A stretch of 49,955 nucleotides of DNA. It comes from Candidatus Rifleibacteriota bacterium (GTDB taxonomy: Bacteria > Muiribacteriota > Ozemobacteria > Ozemobacterales > Ozemobacteraceae). This document shows, piece by piece, positions 16,518 to 25,400 of the stretch. The stretch is taken from contig JAHISQ010000019.1 in NCBI GenBank assembly GCA_018818125.1, positions 1 to 49,955 on the forward strand. The letters are read 5' to 3'. The notes below the pieces were generated by a model. It was not told the DNA's origin. It worked only from the letters and a program-made list of their open reading frames with translations, and did not search any database. Position 1 is the stretch's first letter; each line of letters begins with the position of its first letter. A program made the translations under genes and the position numbers.

Positions 16518-18404
16518 CTATACCGTCAGATCAACTGCCTTGATGTTAAGAGCAGCCCGTCTCAGATTTGGCAGAATATTCTTTCTGATAATCGCTTCGG
16601 CAGCATCTTTATTAGCCGCCAGAATACGAGTGGATTTGTTTTGTCCGCCAGACATCTGATCTCTACTTCTTTCATCGGGATTCTTCGACGAAATGTCCAC
16701 TGTTATTTCAGTTAAGTTCACACCCTGACTTAACAGCTGTTCTTTAATCTGGGGAGCCAGTTCATCGAGACGCGCTTTTGCAAGAGCACTTTCGGCCGAA
16801 ATACGTGCTGATAGTGTTCCATCCTTGGAGGTAAGTTCCATTTCGAGCTTGCCGAGTTCACCCGGATTAATCTCCATGTTAAGAATTTTGCTGCCATTCT
16901 GAGTTTTCAGATATTCTGCTTTTTCAAGCATCTGGCTGAAAATCTGGTTGGCGGCTGGAACTGGAGTGGCCGGTTTGGCTGAACTCATTGAACTTGCGGA
17001 AGTGCCGGTATGCGAAGAAAATCCGTTGTTTCCATTGCCCGCACTGTTGTTGCTCGTGTTTGAATGTCGTTTGATCGCTTCAGGTGAATAAGTTGCTGCT
17101 TCAGTCGATTTGTTGGCGACAGAAGATTTTTCTGAGAATAGTGTAAAGAACTTTTTTGCCGCTTCTTCAACTGCTGTTTTGGTCTGCTCTGGTGTCGCCG
17201 GTTGAGCGGTTAAGGTCTGATTCGTGGATTTGTTTGCGATTACTGGTTCATCGCCTGTCTCAGACTGCTGATTTTCGCTTGTAGCTTCATTGGCAGACTG
17301 GTTCAGACGCTTGAATTCTTCGCGTAGACTTTCTTCGCTTCTTTTTGGCTCTGCCGATGCAGATTCCTGATGCGTCTCGACATTCTTTTCGTTGGTATTT
17401 TTGGTGGCTGTCTTGCGATCTGACTGGCTTTCATCAGCTTCCGCATTTCCCTGCTTTTCTGTGTCAGAACTTTCAGTAGAGCTGTTGACATTCGAAGTTG
17501 ACAGATCGGTCGCTGTCGCTTCGCTGGTTGTCTGTCCGGCATTATTTGTCTCATTGTCAGTGTCCTGGCCTGTTGTCAAACTAGCCATCTGAAGACCCAT
17601 GCTGGTTGCCTGATTCTCCGAACTGGCCTGTTGATCAGCAAGTCCCTGCATGAGCTGCAGAAATTCGGGAGATTCAACCATTGCCAGAAGTTCATCTTTT
17701 GCTGAAGAATTCGGCATTTCCATTACCATTTTAAGCAGTTCCTGATTAAACTCGTCGGGCGACTGTGCAAGAGCTTCAAGGTCTTCAGGCGAAAGGCGCT
17801 GCAATACTTCGATCAGTGCAGCTTTATCTTCGGGAGAAAAAGCGCTGAGCAGCTTTTCAAGCTCTGAGTTTTTTATTGCCTCGTTGGCTGCAGCCTCTGC
17901 GGTTAATTCCGCTTCAGCACTTGCCGCCAGCTTAGCCTCGTCACTTGCGGCTTCTTTTTTGCTGCAAGCACAGGCCTCCTTGTCGTCGTTGGCCTGTTTG
18001 GCTTTGTCTATGGTGTCGGCTCGTCGGGCTTCTGAATCGTCTGCCTGAGATGCTTTTTTCTCAGAATCTGTGTTATCGAGTCTTTTGGCCAGTTTCGCCT
18101 GGAAAGAATCGTTGCTGAAACCAGTTGTTACTGATTCCTTTTTACCCAGTTCCGAGCGCATGTTATCAGAAGAGCCAGATTTAACGCTTAACAGAGGGTT
18201 GTATGCGCCAACGCCGGTATAGGGACTGCTTTGTTCGCTTTTCCCTGAGTTGCTGGACATGCTGACATCAGAATCGCCTGCGAGCCGATTAAACAGCATG
18301 GCCATGAAGTCGCCTGGTTCTGAATTGTTGTCCTTTTTCGGCATGCTCAGAGGCATTTGCCCGGTAAGGCCACCTAAAATACCCGCTAAAAGGTCGTTAT
18401 TCAT
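16518..18404 (-). CDS. fliK: FliK, flagellar hook-length control protein
   Basis: 628 aa from the ATG at 18404, which has AGGAGG exactly 8 nt upstream. A GTG 9 nt earlier overlaps that RBS and is unlikely. The N-terminal ~480 residues are low-complexity: Ser, Glu, Lys, Asn, Ala and Thr-rich, as expected for the disordered ruler. They include an acidic helical patch (LEKLLSAFSPEDKAALIEVL) and an odd CAC pair near residue 145. The C-terminal Flg_hook domain (about 500-580) has LNMEINPGELGKLEMELTSK and a following SARISAESALAKARL helix. FliK measures hook length and triggers the FlhB switch. It is the first gene of the operon visible here. Confidence 0.92.
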   Translation of the reverse strand: MNNDLLAGILGGLTGQMPLSMPKKDNNSEPGDFMAMLFNRLAGDSDVSMSSNSGKSEQSSPYTGVGAYNPLLSVKSGSSDNMRSELGKKESVTTGFSNDSFQAKLAKRLDNTDSEKKASQADDSEARRADTIDKAKQANDDKEACACSKKEAASDEAKLAASAEAELTAEAAANEAIKNSELEKLLSAFSPEDKAALIEVLQRLSPEDLEALAQSPDEFNQELLKMVMEMPNSSAKDELLAMVESPEFLQLMQGLADQQASSENQATSMGLQMASLTTGQDTDNETNNAGQTTSEATATDLSTSNVNSSTESSDTEKQGNAEADESQSDRKTATKNTNEKNVETHQESASAEPKRSEESLREEFKRLNQSANEATSENQQSETGDEPVIANKSTNQTLTAQPATPEQTKTAVEEAAKKFFTLFSEKSSVANKSTEAATYSPEAIKRHSNTSNNSAGNGNNGFSSHTGTSASSMSSAKPATPVPAANQIFSQMLEKAEYLKTQNGSKILNMEINPGELGKLEMELTSKDGTLSARISAESALAKARLDELAPQIKEQLLSQGVNLTEITVDISSKNPDERSRDQMSGGQNKSTRILAANKDAAEAIIRKNILPNLRRAALNIKAVDLTV

Positions 18405-18412
18405 TGTTTTCA

Positions 18413-18418
18413 CCTCCT
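18413..18418 (-). promoter_or_regulatory. Shine-Dalgarno of fliK
   Basis: AGGAGG on the minus strand, 8 nt from the ATG at 18404. It overlaps the upstream in-frame GTG at 18413-18411 and so decides the start in favour of the ATG. Confidence 0.85.
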
Positions 18419-18451
18419 TTCGTTCTAATTTCTAATATTTAATATTTTCCC

Positions 18452-18480
18452 ATTATCTATATCGTCATAATTTTTCCGAA
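18452..18480 (-). promoter_or_regulatory. Candidate promoter of the flagellar operon
   Basis: On the minus strand TTCGGA, 17 nt, then GATAAT, in AT-rich DNA about 48 nt upstream of the fliK start. The -10 is close to consensus and the -35 is weak (3 of 6). A sigma28-like reading (GACGATAT, with a poor -35) overlaps it. Either sigma factor is possible, and no experimental support is available. Confidence 0.35.
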
Positions 18481-18523
18481 CCCTTAGCTATTAATAAATT
18501 TTTGTTTTTTTGTCCTTTTTTGG

Positions 18524-18697
18524 TTTTGGGGATAATTCGGTTCTGGGTTCTGGGTTCTGGGGGCACCTTGGTTCTGGGGTTCTGTGGGTTCTGGGTTCTG
18601 GGGACACCTTACTTAATTCGAAGAATTAAGAAGGTGTCCCCAGAACAAAGTAAGGTGTCCCCAGAACATAACCCGAACCCAGAATCCGACAATGAGG
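18524..18697. repeat. Nested palindromic repeat (REP-like) with GGTTCTG tandem units
   Basis: The intergenic stretch between fliK and the M23 gene contains a near-perfect 52-nt palindrome at 18595-18646. GTTCTGGGGACACCTT and CTTAATTC pair with GAATTAAG and AAGGTGTCCCCAGAAC around GAA, with one bulged A. A wider inverted pair surrounds it: 18524-18570, with repeated GGTTCTG units and GGGGGCACCTT, against 18651-18697, with AAGGTGTCCCC and GAACCCAGAATCC. AAGGTGTCCC-type palindromes resemble the REP elements mobilised by RAYT (Y1) transposases in other bacteria. No transposase is present here. Confidence 0.75.
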
Positions 18698-18785
18698 TTT
18701 GCTTTTTGAATTTACTGAGGGTATTCTGTTCACTCTGACGACTAATCAAAACAATGTCAGGATTCAGCTTAGCAAGGAGCTTATT

Positions 18786-20747
18786 GTGAAATTTGTCTGC
18801 TATCTGTTGCTGGTGTTCTCAGTCTGCACCGCGTCAGCTGCCGAGCCGGTGGTCTGGCCTCTTAAAATAGACATCTCACAAAGCTCAAGCTTTGCAGAAT
18901 TCCGGGGTATGCGACTGCACGCCGGCATTGATTTGCGGACCAAGCACCAGAACGGTTTTCCTGTTGTGGCGATTGCCGACGGCTTTATCTCCCGTGCTGG
19001 AGTGCAGTTTCGCGGCTATGGTTATGCACTCTACATAGATCACCCGAGCCTTAACGCAAGAGTTGTCTATGGTCATCTTCAGGATTTTCAGGGCCCGCTC
19101 AAGCAATACATTGACGCCAAACTGCAAAAGATGGGCAGCAGACATGGCATTAACGACTTTTTTGGCGCTGACAGATTTCCCGTTAAGAAGGGGCAGGTGG
19201 TGGCACTTTCTGGCGAAGCCGGCAGCGGACCGTCACATCTGCATTTCGAACTCAGAAATTTTGCTGACGAACCACTGGCTCCGGCTCTTTTTGGCTACCG
19301 CCCCAGTGATAAAATCATTCCCGAATTTCATTATTTCTATGTAGAGCCGCTGTCATATGCCTGCGTTATCGATGGCAGCTTTCTACCCAGGCGCTATCAT
19401 CTGACAAAGAAGTCTGGTCCGGCTTATAGCCTTGTTGAAGTGCCTCGGGTGTCTGGCAAAATTGGTCTGCAGGCTGGAATTTCTGATACCAACGGCGCTG
19501 GCAATCGCTATGGTGTGGAAAAAGTCAGTCTCAGGGTAAATGGCAGCCAGTTGCTTGAAAGAATTTTTCACCGCTACAGCTATGATCAAAGTCGTCAGGC
19601 AACATGGGTGTATGACTATTTTAAATCAAATGAGAAGGGCACCGGCTATGTTTATACTCTTTTCAAATGGCCCTTCGACAGCCTGTATTTTGCCGCAGGG
19701 TACCCGGCATGGAGTGGTGTGCTTGATCTGGGCGCGACTGGCCCGGCTCGCACTGAATTTGTTGTCGATGCCGAAGATTATGGCGGCAATCAGATTTCTG
19801 CTACCGGCGCGATAAGCAATCAGTCGATTGAATTCAGCGGCGAAATCGGCGCCGAAGATCTGGCCGGTTTCAACTTTAATCAGACTGAACAGACTGATTA
19901 CACAATGGTTGCCATTGGCACCAGGGGAAAGGCGCCGAAACCAGTTGTTGAACGCGCTGGCCTGGTGGTCTGCCGTGACAGCAGCGGCGCAACCGCTTCG
20001 ATGAAAGCTCTGTTGAGTGCTACTCGCATCGAGATTGCCTTTCCAAAAGAAAAACGTTGGCAAAATGGTGCCTGGTTTGGCGAAAGTCGGATATTACCTG
20101 AAGCCATTCTGATAAGTCCTGATGGTGCAGCTCTGGCGATGGAAGCTGGAGCCCGGGCTGTTTTCGCGCGAAATTCTCTGCATTTCCCGATGTTCTGCAG
20201 TCTGACAAAGACCAATCAGAAGCCAGCGTCTGGCGGTAATCAGAAGCGCGGTCATCTCAAGCCGTTCAGCGCGATCTGGACGTTCACCCCCGACGACAAG
20301 GTTTTCGACGAAGAAGTTACCGTCAGCATCAGTCCTGAAAAATACACCGGCAATTTGCAGAAGCTTGGTATTTACAATGTTGCCGGTGCTGGTAGGTATT
20401 CGCATAATGGCGAGAAGCTTGAGGAGAGCGTTCTAACCTTTACTACCCGCGCTGGTGGCAGTTTTGTCATTCTCGAAGACTTGGTTGCACCGGTTATGAG
20501 CTATTCGCGAAAAACCAGTGATTACCATCTCGGCCCGATTTACGCGTTCAAGGTTTCTGACCTTGGTGAGGGCGTTGATTACCTTAGCGCCAGCGCCACG
20601 GTTGCTGGTAAAAAGGCTGAAGTCTATTCTGACCCCGATAAGTCTGAGATTTACGTGGTCAGACCAGCGGGCGGCAACCACAAAGTAACTCTGCAGGTGC
20701 GCGATTACGCCGGCAATACCGGCTCGATCAGCAAAACCATTAAATAG
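18786..20747 (+). CDS. Secreted M23-family peptidase with C-terminal beta-rich region
   Basis: 653 aa from the GTG at 18786, which has AAGGAG 6 nt upstream and starts a clean signal peptide (VKFVCYLLLVFSVCTASA, cut before AEP). An upstream ATG would put a non-signal leader in front. The zinc peptidase domain is at about 20-210, with HAGIDLR (first His/Asp ligands) and HLHFELR (HxH), both intact, so it should be an active LytM-type endopeptidase or a glycyl-type murein hydrolase. The remaining ~430 residues are beta-rich, perhaps Ig-like (DYAGNTGSIS near the end), and could bind wall or cargo. It stands alone, facing away from the flagellar operon. A role in letting flagella or cell division through murein is only a guess. 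Confidence 0.85.
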   Translation: MKFVCYLLLVFSVCTASAAEPVVWPLKIDISQSSSFAEFRGMRLHAGIDLRTKHQNGFPVVAIADGFISRAGVQFRGYGYALYIDHPSLNARVVYGHLQDFQGPLKQYIDAKLQKMGSRHGINDFFGADRFPVKKGQVVALSGEAGSGPSHLHFELRNFADEPLAPALFGYRPSDKIIPEFHYFYVEPLSYACVIDGSFLPRRYHLTKKSGPAYSLVEVPRVSGKIGLQAGISDTNGAGNRYGVEKVSLRVNGSQLLERIFHRYSYDQSRQATWVYDYFKSNEKGTGYVYTLFKWPFDSLYFAAGYPAWSGVLDLGATGPARTEFVVDAEDYGGNQISATGAISNQSIEFSGEIGAEDLAGFNFNQTEQTDYTMVAIGTRGKAPKPVVERAGLVVCRDSSGATASMKALLSATRIEIAFPKEKRWQNGAWFGESRILPEAILISPDGAALAMEAGARAVFARNSLHFPMFCSLTKTNQKPASGGNQKRGHLKPFSAIWTFTPDDKVFDEEVTVSISPEKYTGNLQKLGIYNVAGAGRYSHNGEKLEESVLTFTTRAGGSFVILEDLVAPVMSYSRKTSDYHLGPIYAFKVSDLGEGVDYLSASATVAGKKAEVYSDPDKSEIYVVRPAGGNHKVTLQVRDYAGNTGSISKTIK

Positions 20748-20806
20748 CACGCCTGATTTACTCGGCCGCCGCTGTTAACTTAAGGAAAGTTTGTCATCTC
20801 GAACGA

Positions 20807-20873
20807 GGGTTAGGTGCTCTTTTGGCCTTTGCCAGTTTGAGCACGTGTCCCGCAGTGCTCACAGGGTGAGAGA
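20807..20873. repeat. Dispersed hairpin repeat, copy B
   Basis: AGGTGCTCTTTTGGCCTTTG, then CCAGTTTGAGCAC, then GTGTCCCGCAGTGCTCACAG. This matches copy A at 12096-12154 in hairpin, loop and tail (CCCGCAGTG). The hairpin stem is less perfect here. It is flanked by GTCATCTCGAAC upstream and GAGAGATCTCA downstream, a wording common in dispersed intergenic repeats of many bacteria. Confidence 0.65.
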
Positions 20874-20927
20874 TCTCATAGACACTAGATTTCTCACTTC
20901 GGTTTTGGCCCTGGATTGCCTTTCACA

Positions 20928-21017
20928 CGACCGCCTCCATCCTGCGGCGGTCGAGTATAAGCCACCTCCTGTGGCGATGCAGTTGCGCCACAGGACAGGA
21001 GCGCAACCTGCCGATGA
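20928..21017. repeat. Three consecutive stem-loops in the 0.9-kb gap 20748-21656
   Basis: Three perfect stems follow one another: 20928-20953 (CGACCGCC/GGCGGTCG), 20961-20975 (GCCAC/GTGGC) and 20983-21006 (TTGCGC/GCGCAA). The end of this unit (GCGCAACCTGCCGATGAC) reappears inverted at 32771-32792, so it belongs to a dispersed repeat. It lies just downstream of copy B and may be one composite element. The gap 20748-21656 has no convincing gene except the doubtful frame at 21236-21538. Confidence 0.55.
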
Positions 21018-21235
21018 CAAAAGCGGGATTTTGGAGCTTAAGCTAATGGCGGTAGGTTCTTAAGGTGTCCCTTGCAAAACTTGGCCGACATAGGTTTGGC
21101 AGTTCAAAAAAATATCTTGAGATCGGAATGAGTCCTTTCAGACTGGTATGTTTTGAGCATACTGGCATCGGTTGAGACGAAGGGTTGGCATTGTCATTAA
21201 GAGAACGCTGGTGTTATAAGAAAAGAAGTTCATGA

Positions 21236-21538
21236 GGTGCAACCGCTTCCGAAATAAGGGCTGCATCAGCAAGAAGATTTAAAGCGTTAGTAAGGATCGG
21301 CAGTATTGCTGCCAAACAATTTGATCCTGACCTTTCCGCTGATCAGAAAAAATTGCCTCTTGCCGCAACCATCGACTCGATTGGGTCTGGTAAACAGCAG
21401 ATCACTATCGAAATTATTGTCTCCGGTGTTGCCGATGCTGCTCCAATCAGCTCTGATTTGGGTAGTGCTTTCCGCGATCTGTTTCTCACATATAAGAAGC
21501 TCATCTGCACCAAGTTTCTCCATGTTTTATTTGCGTAG
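21236..21538 (+). other. Open frame without a normal start, possible gene remnant
   Basis: The frame is open for 100 codons from just after a TGA at 21233 to a TAG at 21536-21538. The only usable start is a TTG at 21353, without RBS. The conceptual product reads SIAAKQFDPDLSADQKKLPL ... GSGKQQITIEIIVSGVADAA, which looks more protein-like than the antisense frames, but I recognise no family. It could be the tail of a decayed gene, part of a mobile element, or chance. Confidence 0.2.
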
Positions 21539-21543
21539 GTTCT

Positions 21544-21583
21544 TGACACCACTCAAAATTTATTGACCTGACAGGTTGTGTCA
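21544..21583. promoter_or_regulatory. Operator-like inverted repeats upstream of the FecR gene
   Basis: TGACAC (21544-21549) and GTGTCA (21578-21583) are inverted around a spacer, and ACCTGACAGGT (21566-21576) is an 11-bp palindrome inside it. It lies ~75 nt before the FecR-protein start. It could be a regulator site or the end of an old insertion. No good promoter was found between it and the gene. Confidence 0.25.
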
Positions 21584-21656
21584 TGTTACCAACTTAGTGT
21601 TTAGGATTGTACCTTTCAGCCATAGATAGATAGTTTTTATGAGGAGTTTTTTCAAT

Positions 21657-23354
21657 ATGAAGCGGATTGGTTTATTGTTGCTTTTACTCGCCTTTATCCT
21701 TTCTCTTTCCCCTGGTTTTGCCCAGAGCGGCAATGCTATTGTCAGATTCGGCGATCTGCACGGCGAAGTTAACGTGCGGCCCAACGATGAAGACGATGAT
21801 GCCTATATCTTTGCGGAGCTCAAGACTCCTTTGAAGCACAACGACCGCATTCGCACTTTGCCAAGATCCGGTGCTATTCTGAGCTTTTCTGACATGTCGA
21901 CCTTTGTCATGAAGGAAGATACAACCATCGTACTTGATATTGCCAACGAGCGCCAAAGCAAAATCGGCCTGGTTGCCGGTAATGTCTGGGTTAACCTCAA
22001 AAAAATGGTTGCCGACGGCTCTATGGAAGTTGAAATGAGCCAGGCCGTCGCCGGCATAAAGGGTACCAATATAACCTGTTCCTCAAACTCAAGTGAAGAT
22101 CGAGTGCAGGTATTGCGTGGTATGGCAAGCGTTCTGATTAAAGAGTCCCGAGAAACAGTTGAAGTTAATGAAGGTGAAGAACTTGTCATTAAAAAGGGCG
22201 GAAAGTCAGAGAAAGTGAAGATTGACATCAAGGCTGTGGAGAAGGTCTGGGAAAAAGAGATTTCCAAACTTGGTGAATCTATCGAATTAAATGAAGTTCC
22301 AGATATACTGAAAGGTATTCTCGATTCTTCATCTGCTGAGTTTGGCAAGATCAATGAAGTTTTCACCAAGCTGATAGCTATGGAAAAAGTTGAAGCGGCT
22401 GAAGCTTCCTCTCTTAAAAAGGATGCTGAGCGCTTTGTCGGCGTTTTGCTTGAAGACGCTCTTATTCTTGCCAGCATTCGGCGTAAAATAGAGGCAGCTA
22501 TGGTAACTCCGGATCTAACAGCTGCGGATAAAGTCAGGCTTAGCGGACTAATGAAGAATGTCGCTGATATCTCGGCGAAAGAGCAGCAGTTCCTGGCTGA
22601 GATCAACAAAATAATGCGCTACCAGTTCAAGTTGTCAGCGCTCAGCGAAGAGTTTCAGGCTGAACTCGAAGTGCTTCGCACCGAACTGGCTCAGTCTACC
22701 AGCGAAATTGATTCAATACGCGCAGTGTTGTCAGCCAATCCAGCCGGACAGTCGCAAGAATGGTTTGTTGAGGCTGCCCAGGTCTGTAGTCAGGCTCTGA
22801 CAGATCTTGCTGAACTTTCCCAGCGTGTGGCGAATATTCTGGCCGAAGATCCGACCAATGTCGAAGCACAGGCCGTGCTTAAATCTATTGCCAGTCAACA
22901 GGCTGCGATTGCAACCATGCTTAAATCACTTACTGTGGTTGAAGTGGATGCCTCAACAATTACAGAAATGCAACAGATTGACGATGTTCTCTCTGACCAG
23001 CTGGTAGCGCTGCAGACAGAAATTTCTTCATACAACAGTATTTCTGATTCGCTTTCGGCAGGCGCTTCAAGGGCTTCGATTAATGCAGGAGAACAGCGAC
23101 TGATCGCTTCCGTTAAGATTATGAGCAGTTTTGCCAGGGTAAGAAGACTCTATGTGAATGCTCAGCGCCTATATGATTCAACCATGCGTGCTTCCGCTGG
23201 CTCTGCTTACCGAACCAGCGAACAGGAAGATATGGAATCCATGTGGATGAATGTCAGCGACCGTTTTCAGCAGCTAGGTGTCGTTGCTGAAGAACTACAG
23301 TCGAATATTCAGGATCTCGAAAATCAGCTTAACGAACTGATTGATGGCAGATAA
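21657..23354 (+). CDS. FecR-domain periplasmic protein with coiled-coil tail
   Basis: 565 aa from the ATG at 21657, preceded by GAGGAG 10 nt upstream. The ATG 18 nt earlier has no RBS and would itself contain that site. The signal peptide is MKRIGLLLLLLAFILSLSPG, then FAQS. A FecR domain follows (about 25-170): LKHNDRIRTLPRSGAILSFS, then VAGNVWVNLKKM and VAGIKGTNITCSSNS, the usual 'G(T)..av.GT' pattern. From ~190 on it is almost entirely helical and acidic with several heptad stretches. It has no anti-sigma cytoplasmic part, so it belongs to the free-standing FecR-domain proteins rather than FecR regulators. It precedes an outer-membrane barrel (21 nt gap) and a lipoprotein, suggesting a joint envelope function. 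The ligand is unknown. Confidence 0.8.
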   Translation: MKRIGLLLLLLAFILSLSPGFAQSGNAIVRFGDLHGEVNVRPNDEDDDAYIFAELKTPLKHNDRIRTLPRSGAILSFSDMSTFVMKEDTTIVLDIANERQSKIGLVAGNVWVNLKKMVADGSMEVEMSQAVAGIKGTNITCSSNSSEDRVQVLRGMASVLIKESRETVEVNEGEELVIKKGGKSEKVKIDIKAVEKVWEKEISKLGESIELNEVPDILKGILDSSSAEFGKINEVFTKLIAMEKVEAAEASSLKKDAERFVGVLLEDALILASIRRKIEAAMVTPDLTAADKVRLSGLMKNVADISAKEQQFLAEINKIMRYQFKLSALSEEFQAELEVLRTELAQSTSEIDSIRAVLSANPAGQSQEWFVEAAQVCSQALTDLAELSQRVANILAEDPTNVEAQAVLKSIASQQAAIATMLKSLTVVEVDASTITEMQQIDDVLSDQLVALQTEISSYNSISDSLSAGASRASINAGEQRLIASVKIMSSFARVRRLYVNAQRLYDSTMRASAGSAYRTSEQEDMESMWMNVSDRFQQLGVVAEELQSNIQDLENQLNELIDGR

Positions 23355-23375
23355 GGCTACCCGGAGGAATAAATT

Positions 23376-25364
23376 ATGAAAAAATACACTATTGCAATAG
23401 TTGTACTCGCGATAACAGTTCTGGGCAGCCCGTTGTTTGCCCTTTCGGCGGCGAGCGCGCGCGCTCTCGACGCTTTTCGTCGCTATGAACCGGACTTTGC
23501 CAATTCTCAGCGCCGACTTGAAGAGTTAGACCGCCGTATGGAAAACCTTGCTATCGAAGCTGACAGCAAGCGCGGCATCGAAATCAGGGATGAGGCCGAA
23601 GAAATTCTCAACCGCATTCAGCGTCGCTATGAGCTGATGGAAGATCTTTTCACCAGCGTTTCAGCTGATTATCCGGCTGATCGTGCCCAGCTTTTTGACG
23701 GCTTTTCGCGTATTGATGATATGTACAGAGAAATTCGCGATACTTATCTTCAGAAGTTTCAATATCGCGACCAGAAGCAGTCTGATAAGCAAAAGGAACT
23801 TCCGGCTGTGAGCGAACCCGCGGTTAAGGACGTCGAAACCGTAGCGCCGGCAGCGGCCGCTCCTGCGACTCCAGTAACCGCCCCTGCGGCTCCAGCTGTT
23901 CGCGAAGAGGAAAAAAGAGTTGATGTCAGTGGCGTTCTTAAGCTTGACTTTAGAAACCGCAACGAAGTTTATCGCGCTAACACAGATACTACGACGAACC
24001 TCACCACAGGAGAAAGCGCACTGCCAAATAATCTTAGTCAGGCGCGCCTTTCTCTTTCTTTCAAGTTCGACGAGAAGCGTCAGTTGTCGGTTGAAGAGCG
24101 CTTTCTGAAGCGCGAAAGAAATGAGCCGGTTCATGAAAATTATCTGACTCTCTCATATCTTTACAAGGTAAATCAGGATCGAGCCTGGACTTTGAAGAAC
24201 ACGCTCCAGCATACCTGGTATCCCGATAATGGAGTCAAGGATTATCGCAACAATCTGACAGAAGTATTCTTCAACGAGCGCTGGGATAAGCGCGAAAGAC
24301 TAGCCAATCTCGGTTATCAGACCCGTGTTTATCCTCAATATTCACGTTCAGATTTCCATCAGGTCAATCTTGGCGATCAGGAAACCTGGTTTAAGGAATT
24401 TGGTACTGTATTTGCTGAACTCAAAGGCAACTGGCGAACATACCGTAATGTCAATGATCTTGATTACAATAACTTCAATCTTTATACCGAGTATAACCGC
24501 AGTTACTCTGGCAATAAAGCAGAGCTGAGTCTTTCGAATACCTACGATCGTCGCAATTATGATCAGGAAGCGGTTAATCTTTATCGCTCCACCTATTATG
24601 ACAACTACTTCCGTGCCAATTACGAATTGCCGGTGCACGATAGTCTGTCTTACACTTTCGAAGGCCAGCATCAGAAGCGCAACTATGGTTCAGACGAGCC
24701 GCGCGGTTATTCTGAGGTCAATCTGTTTGGCGCCGCTCGTTTCAAAATCGACAAGGATACTCGCGCACAGGCTGACTATCGGTATGTTTACAACGACGAA
24801 AACACAAAGATTCGAGCTCACAAGAATCATGAGCTGCATGGAATGTGGCAGAAGAACTATAGCAAAGATTTTAAGGTGCGTATTGATGATACTTACCATT
24901 TGCGCACCTCAGTAATTGGTGAAGTCATGGACTTCAGAGAAAACCTTTTCAATGCCAAGTTGAGCTGGCGCCTTAAGAACGATATCAATCTGACCTGGAA
25001 CAATGAATATCTCAACCGTTTCTATGATCAGATGTTTTATCGCGATTATAAATACATCCTGAGTGGTTTGTATTTTTCATACGCCAAGGTTGGATCATAC
25101 GATTGGAAAATCGATCAGAGCTGGCGTAAATTTTCGTTCTGCAATGGCAACAGTGTAGCTACAGCTTGGGAATCAGAATCCCAGCCAATTACTCAACTTC
25201 AGTACAATTACATTATCAGCAGCGACCTGAAGCTCCGTCTTAGAGCATCATGGGAAAAATCATATTATCGCTCGTTCGATTCCGTCTCTCAGGAATTGCT
25301 GTGGGATTTCGCCAGACCAATGACCATGACCGAATTCTATGGTGGTCTCGAATACACTTTCTGA
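23376..25364 (+). CDS. Outer-membrane beta-barrel protein with periplasmic coiled-coil domain
   Basis: 662 aa. A signal peptide (MKKYTIAIVVLAITVLGSPL, then FALS) is followed by a helical region ~25-130 with heptads (RRLEELDRRMENLAIEADSK), then an Ala/Pro hinge (about 150-175, APAAAAPATP type). From ~180 to the end there are about 18-20 alternating polar/aromatic strands (for example WRTYRNVNDLDYNNFNLYTE). The last residues are GGLEYTF, a C-terminal aromatic beta-signal recognised by BAM. I do not recognise the family. A porin or a barrel partner of the FecR protein and the lipoprotein is likely. GGAGG lies 8 nt before the ATG. The helical domain could reach the peptidoglycan, as in OmpA- or OprF-like anchors, but no such motif is seen. 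Confidence 0.75.
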   Translation: MKKYTIAIVVLAITVLGSPLFALSAASARALDAFRRYEPDFANSQRRLEELDRRMENLAIEADSKRGIEIRDEAEEILNRIQRRYELMEDLFTSVSADYPADRAQLFDGFSRIDDMYREIRDTYLQKFQYRDQKQSDKQKELPAVSEPAVKDVETVAPAAAAPATPVTAPAAPAVREEEKRVDVSGVLKLDFRNRNEVYRANTDTTTNLTTGESALPNNLSQARLSLSFKFDEKRQLSVEERFLKRERNEPVHENYLTLSYLYKVNQDRAWTLKNTLQHTWYPDNGVKDYRNNLTEVFFNERWDKRERLANLGYQTRVYPQYSRSDFHQVNLGDQETWFKEFGTVFAELKGNWRTYRNVNDLDYNNFNLYTEYNRSYSGNKAELSLSNTYDRRNYDQEAVNLYRSTYYDNYFRANYELPVHDSLSYTFEGQHQKRNYGSDEPRGYSEVNLFGAARFKIDKDTRAQADYRYVYNDENTKIRAHKNHELHGMWQKNYSKDFKVRIDDTYHLRTSVIGEVMDFRENLFNAKLSWRLKNDINLTWNNEYLNRFYDQMFYRDYKYILSGLYFSYAKVGSYDWKIDQSWRKFSFCNGNSVATAWESESQPITQLQYNYIISSDLKLRLRASWEKSYYRSFDSVSQELLWDFARPMTMTEFYGGLEYTF

Positions 25365-25400
25365 GCCGGCTTTACAGGATAAATAAGAGGGAAATAAGTA

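Noticed and set aside
18524..18697. Bidirectional terminator between fliK and the M23 gene
   Set aside because: The long palindrome lacks T-runs on either side, and the flanking genes diverge, so no termination is needed there.
20748..21656. tRNA or rRNA gene in the 0.9-kb gap
   Set aside because: The hairpins do not form a cloverleaf and no conserved tRNA boxes (TTC-type loop, CCA end) are seen.
21803..22609. 268-codon minus-strand frame inside the FecR-protein gene
   Set aside because: Ser/Ile/Leu-rich antisense shadow; the plus strand has a signal peptide and FecR motifs.
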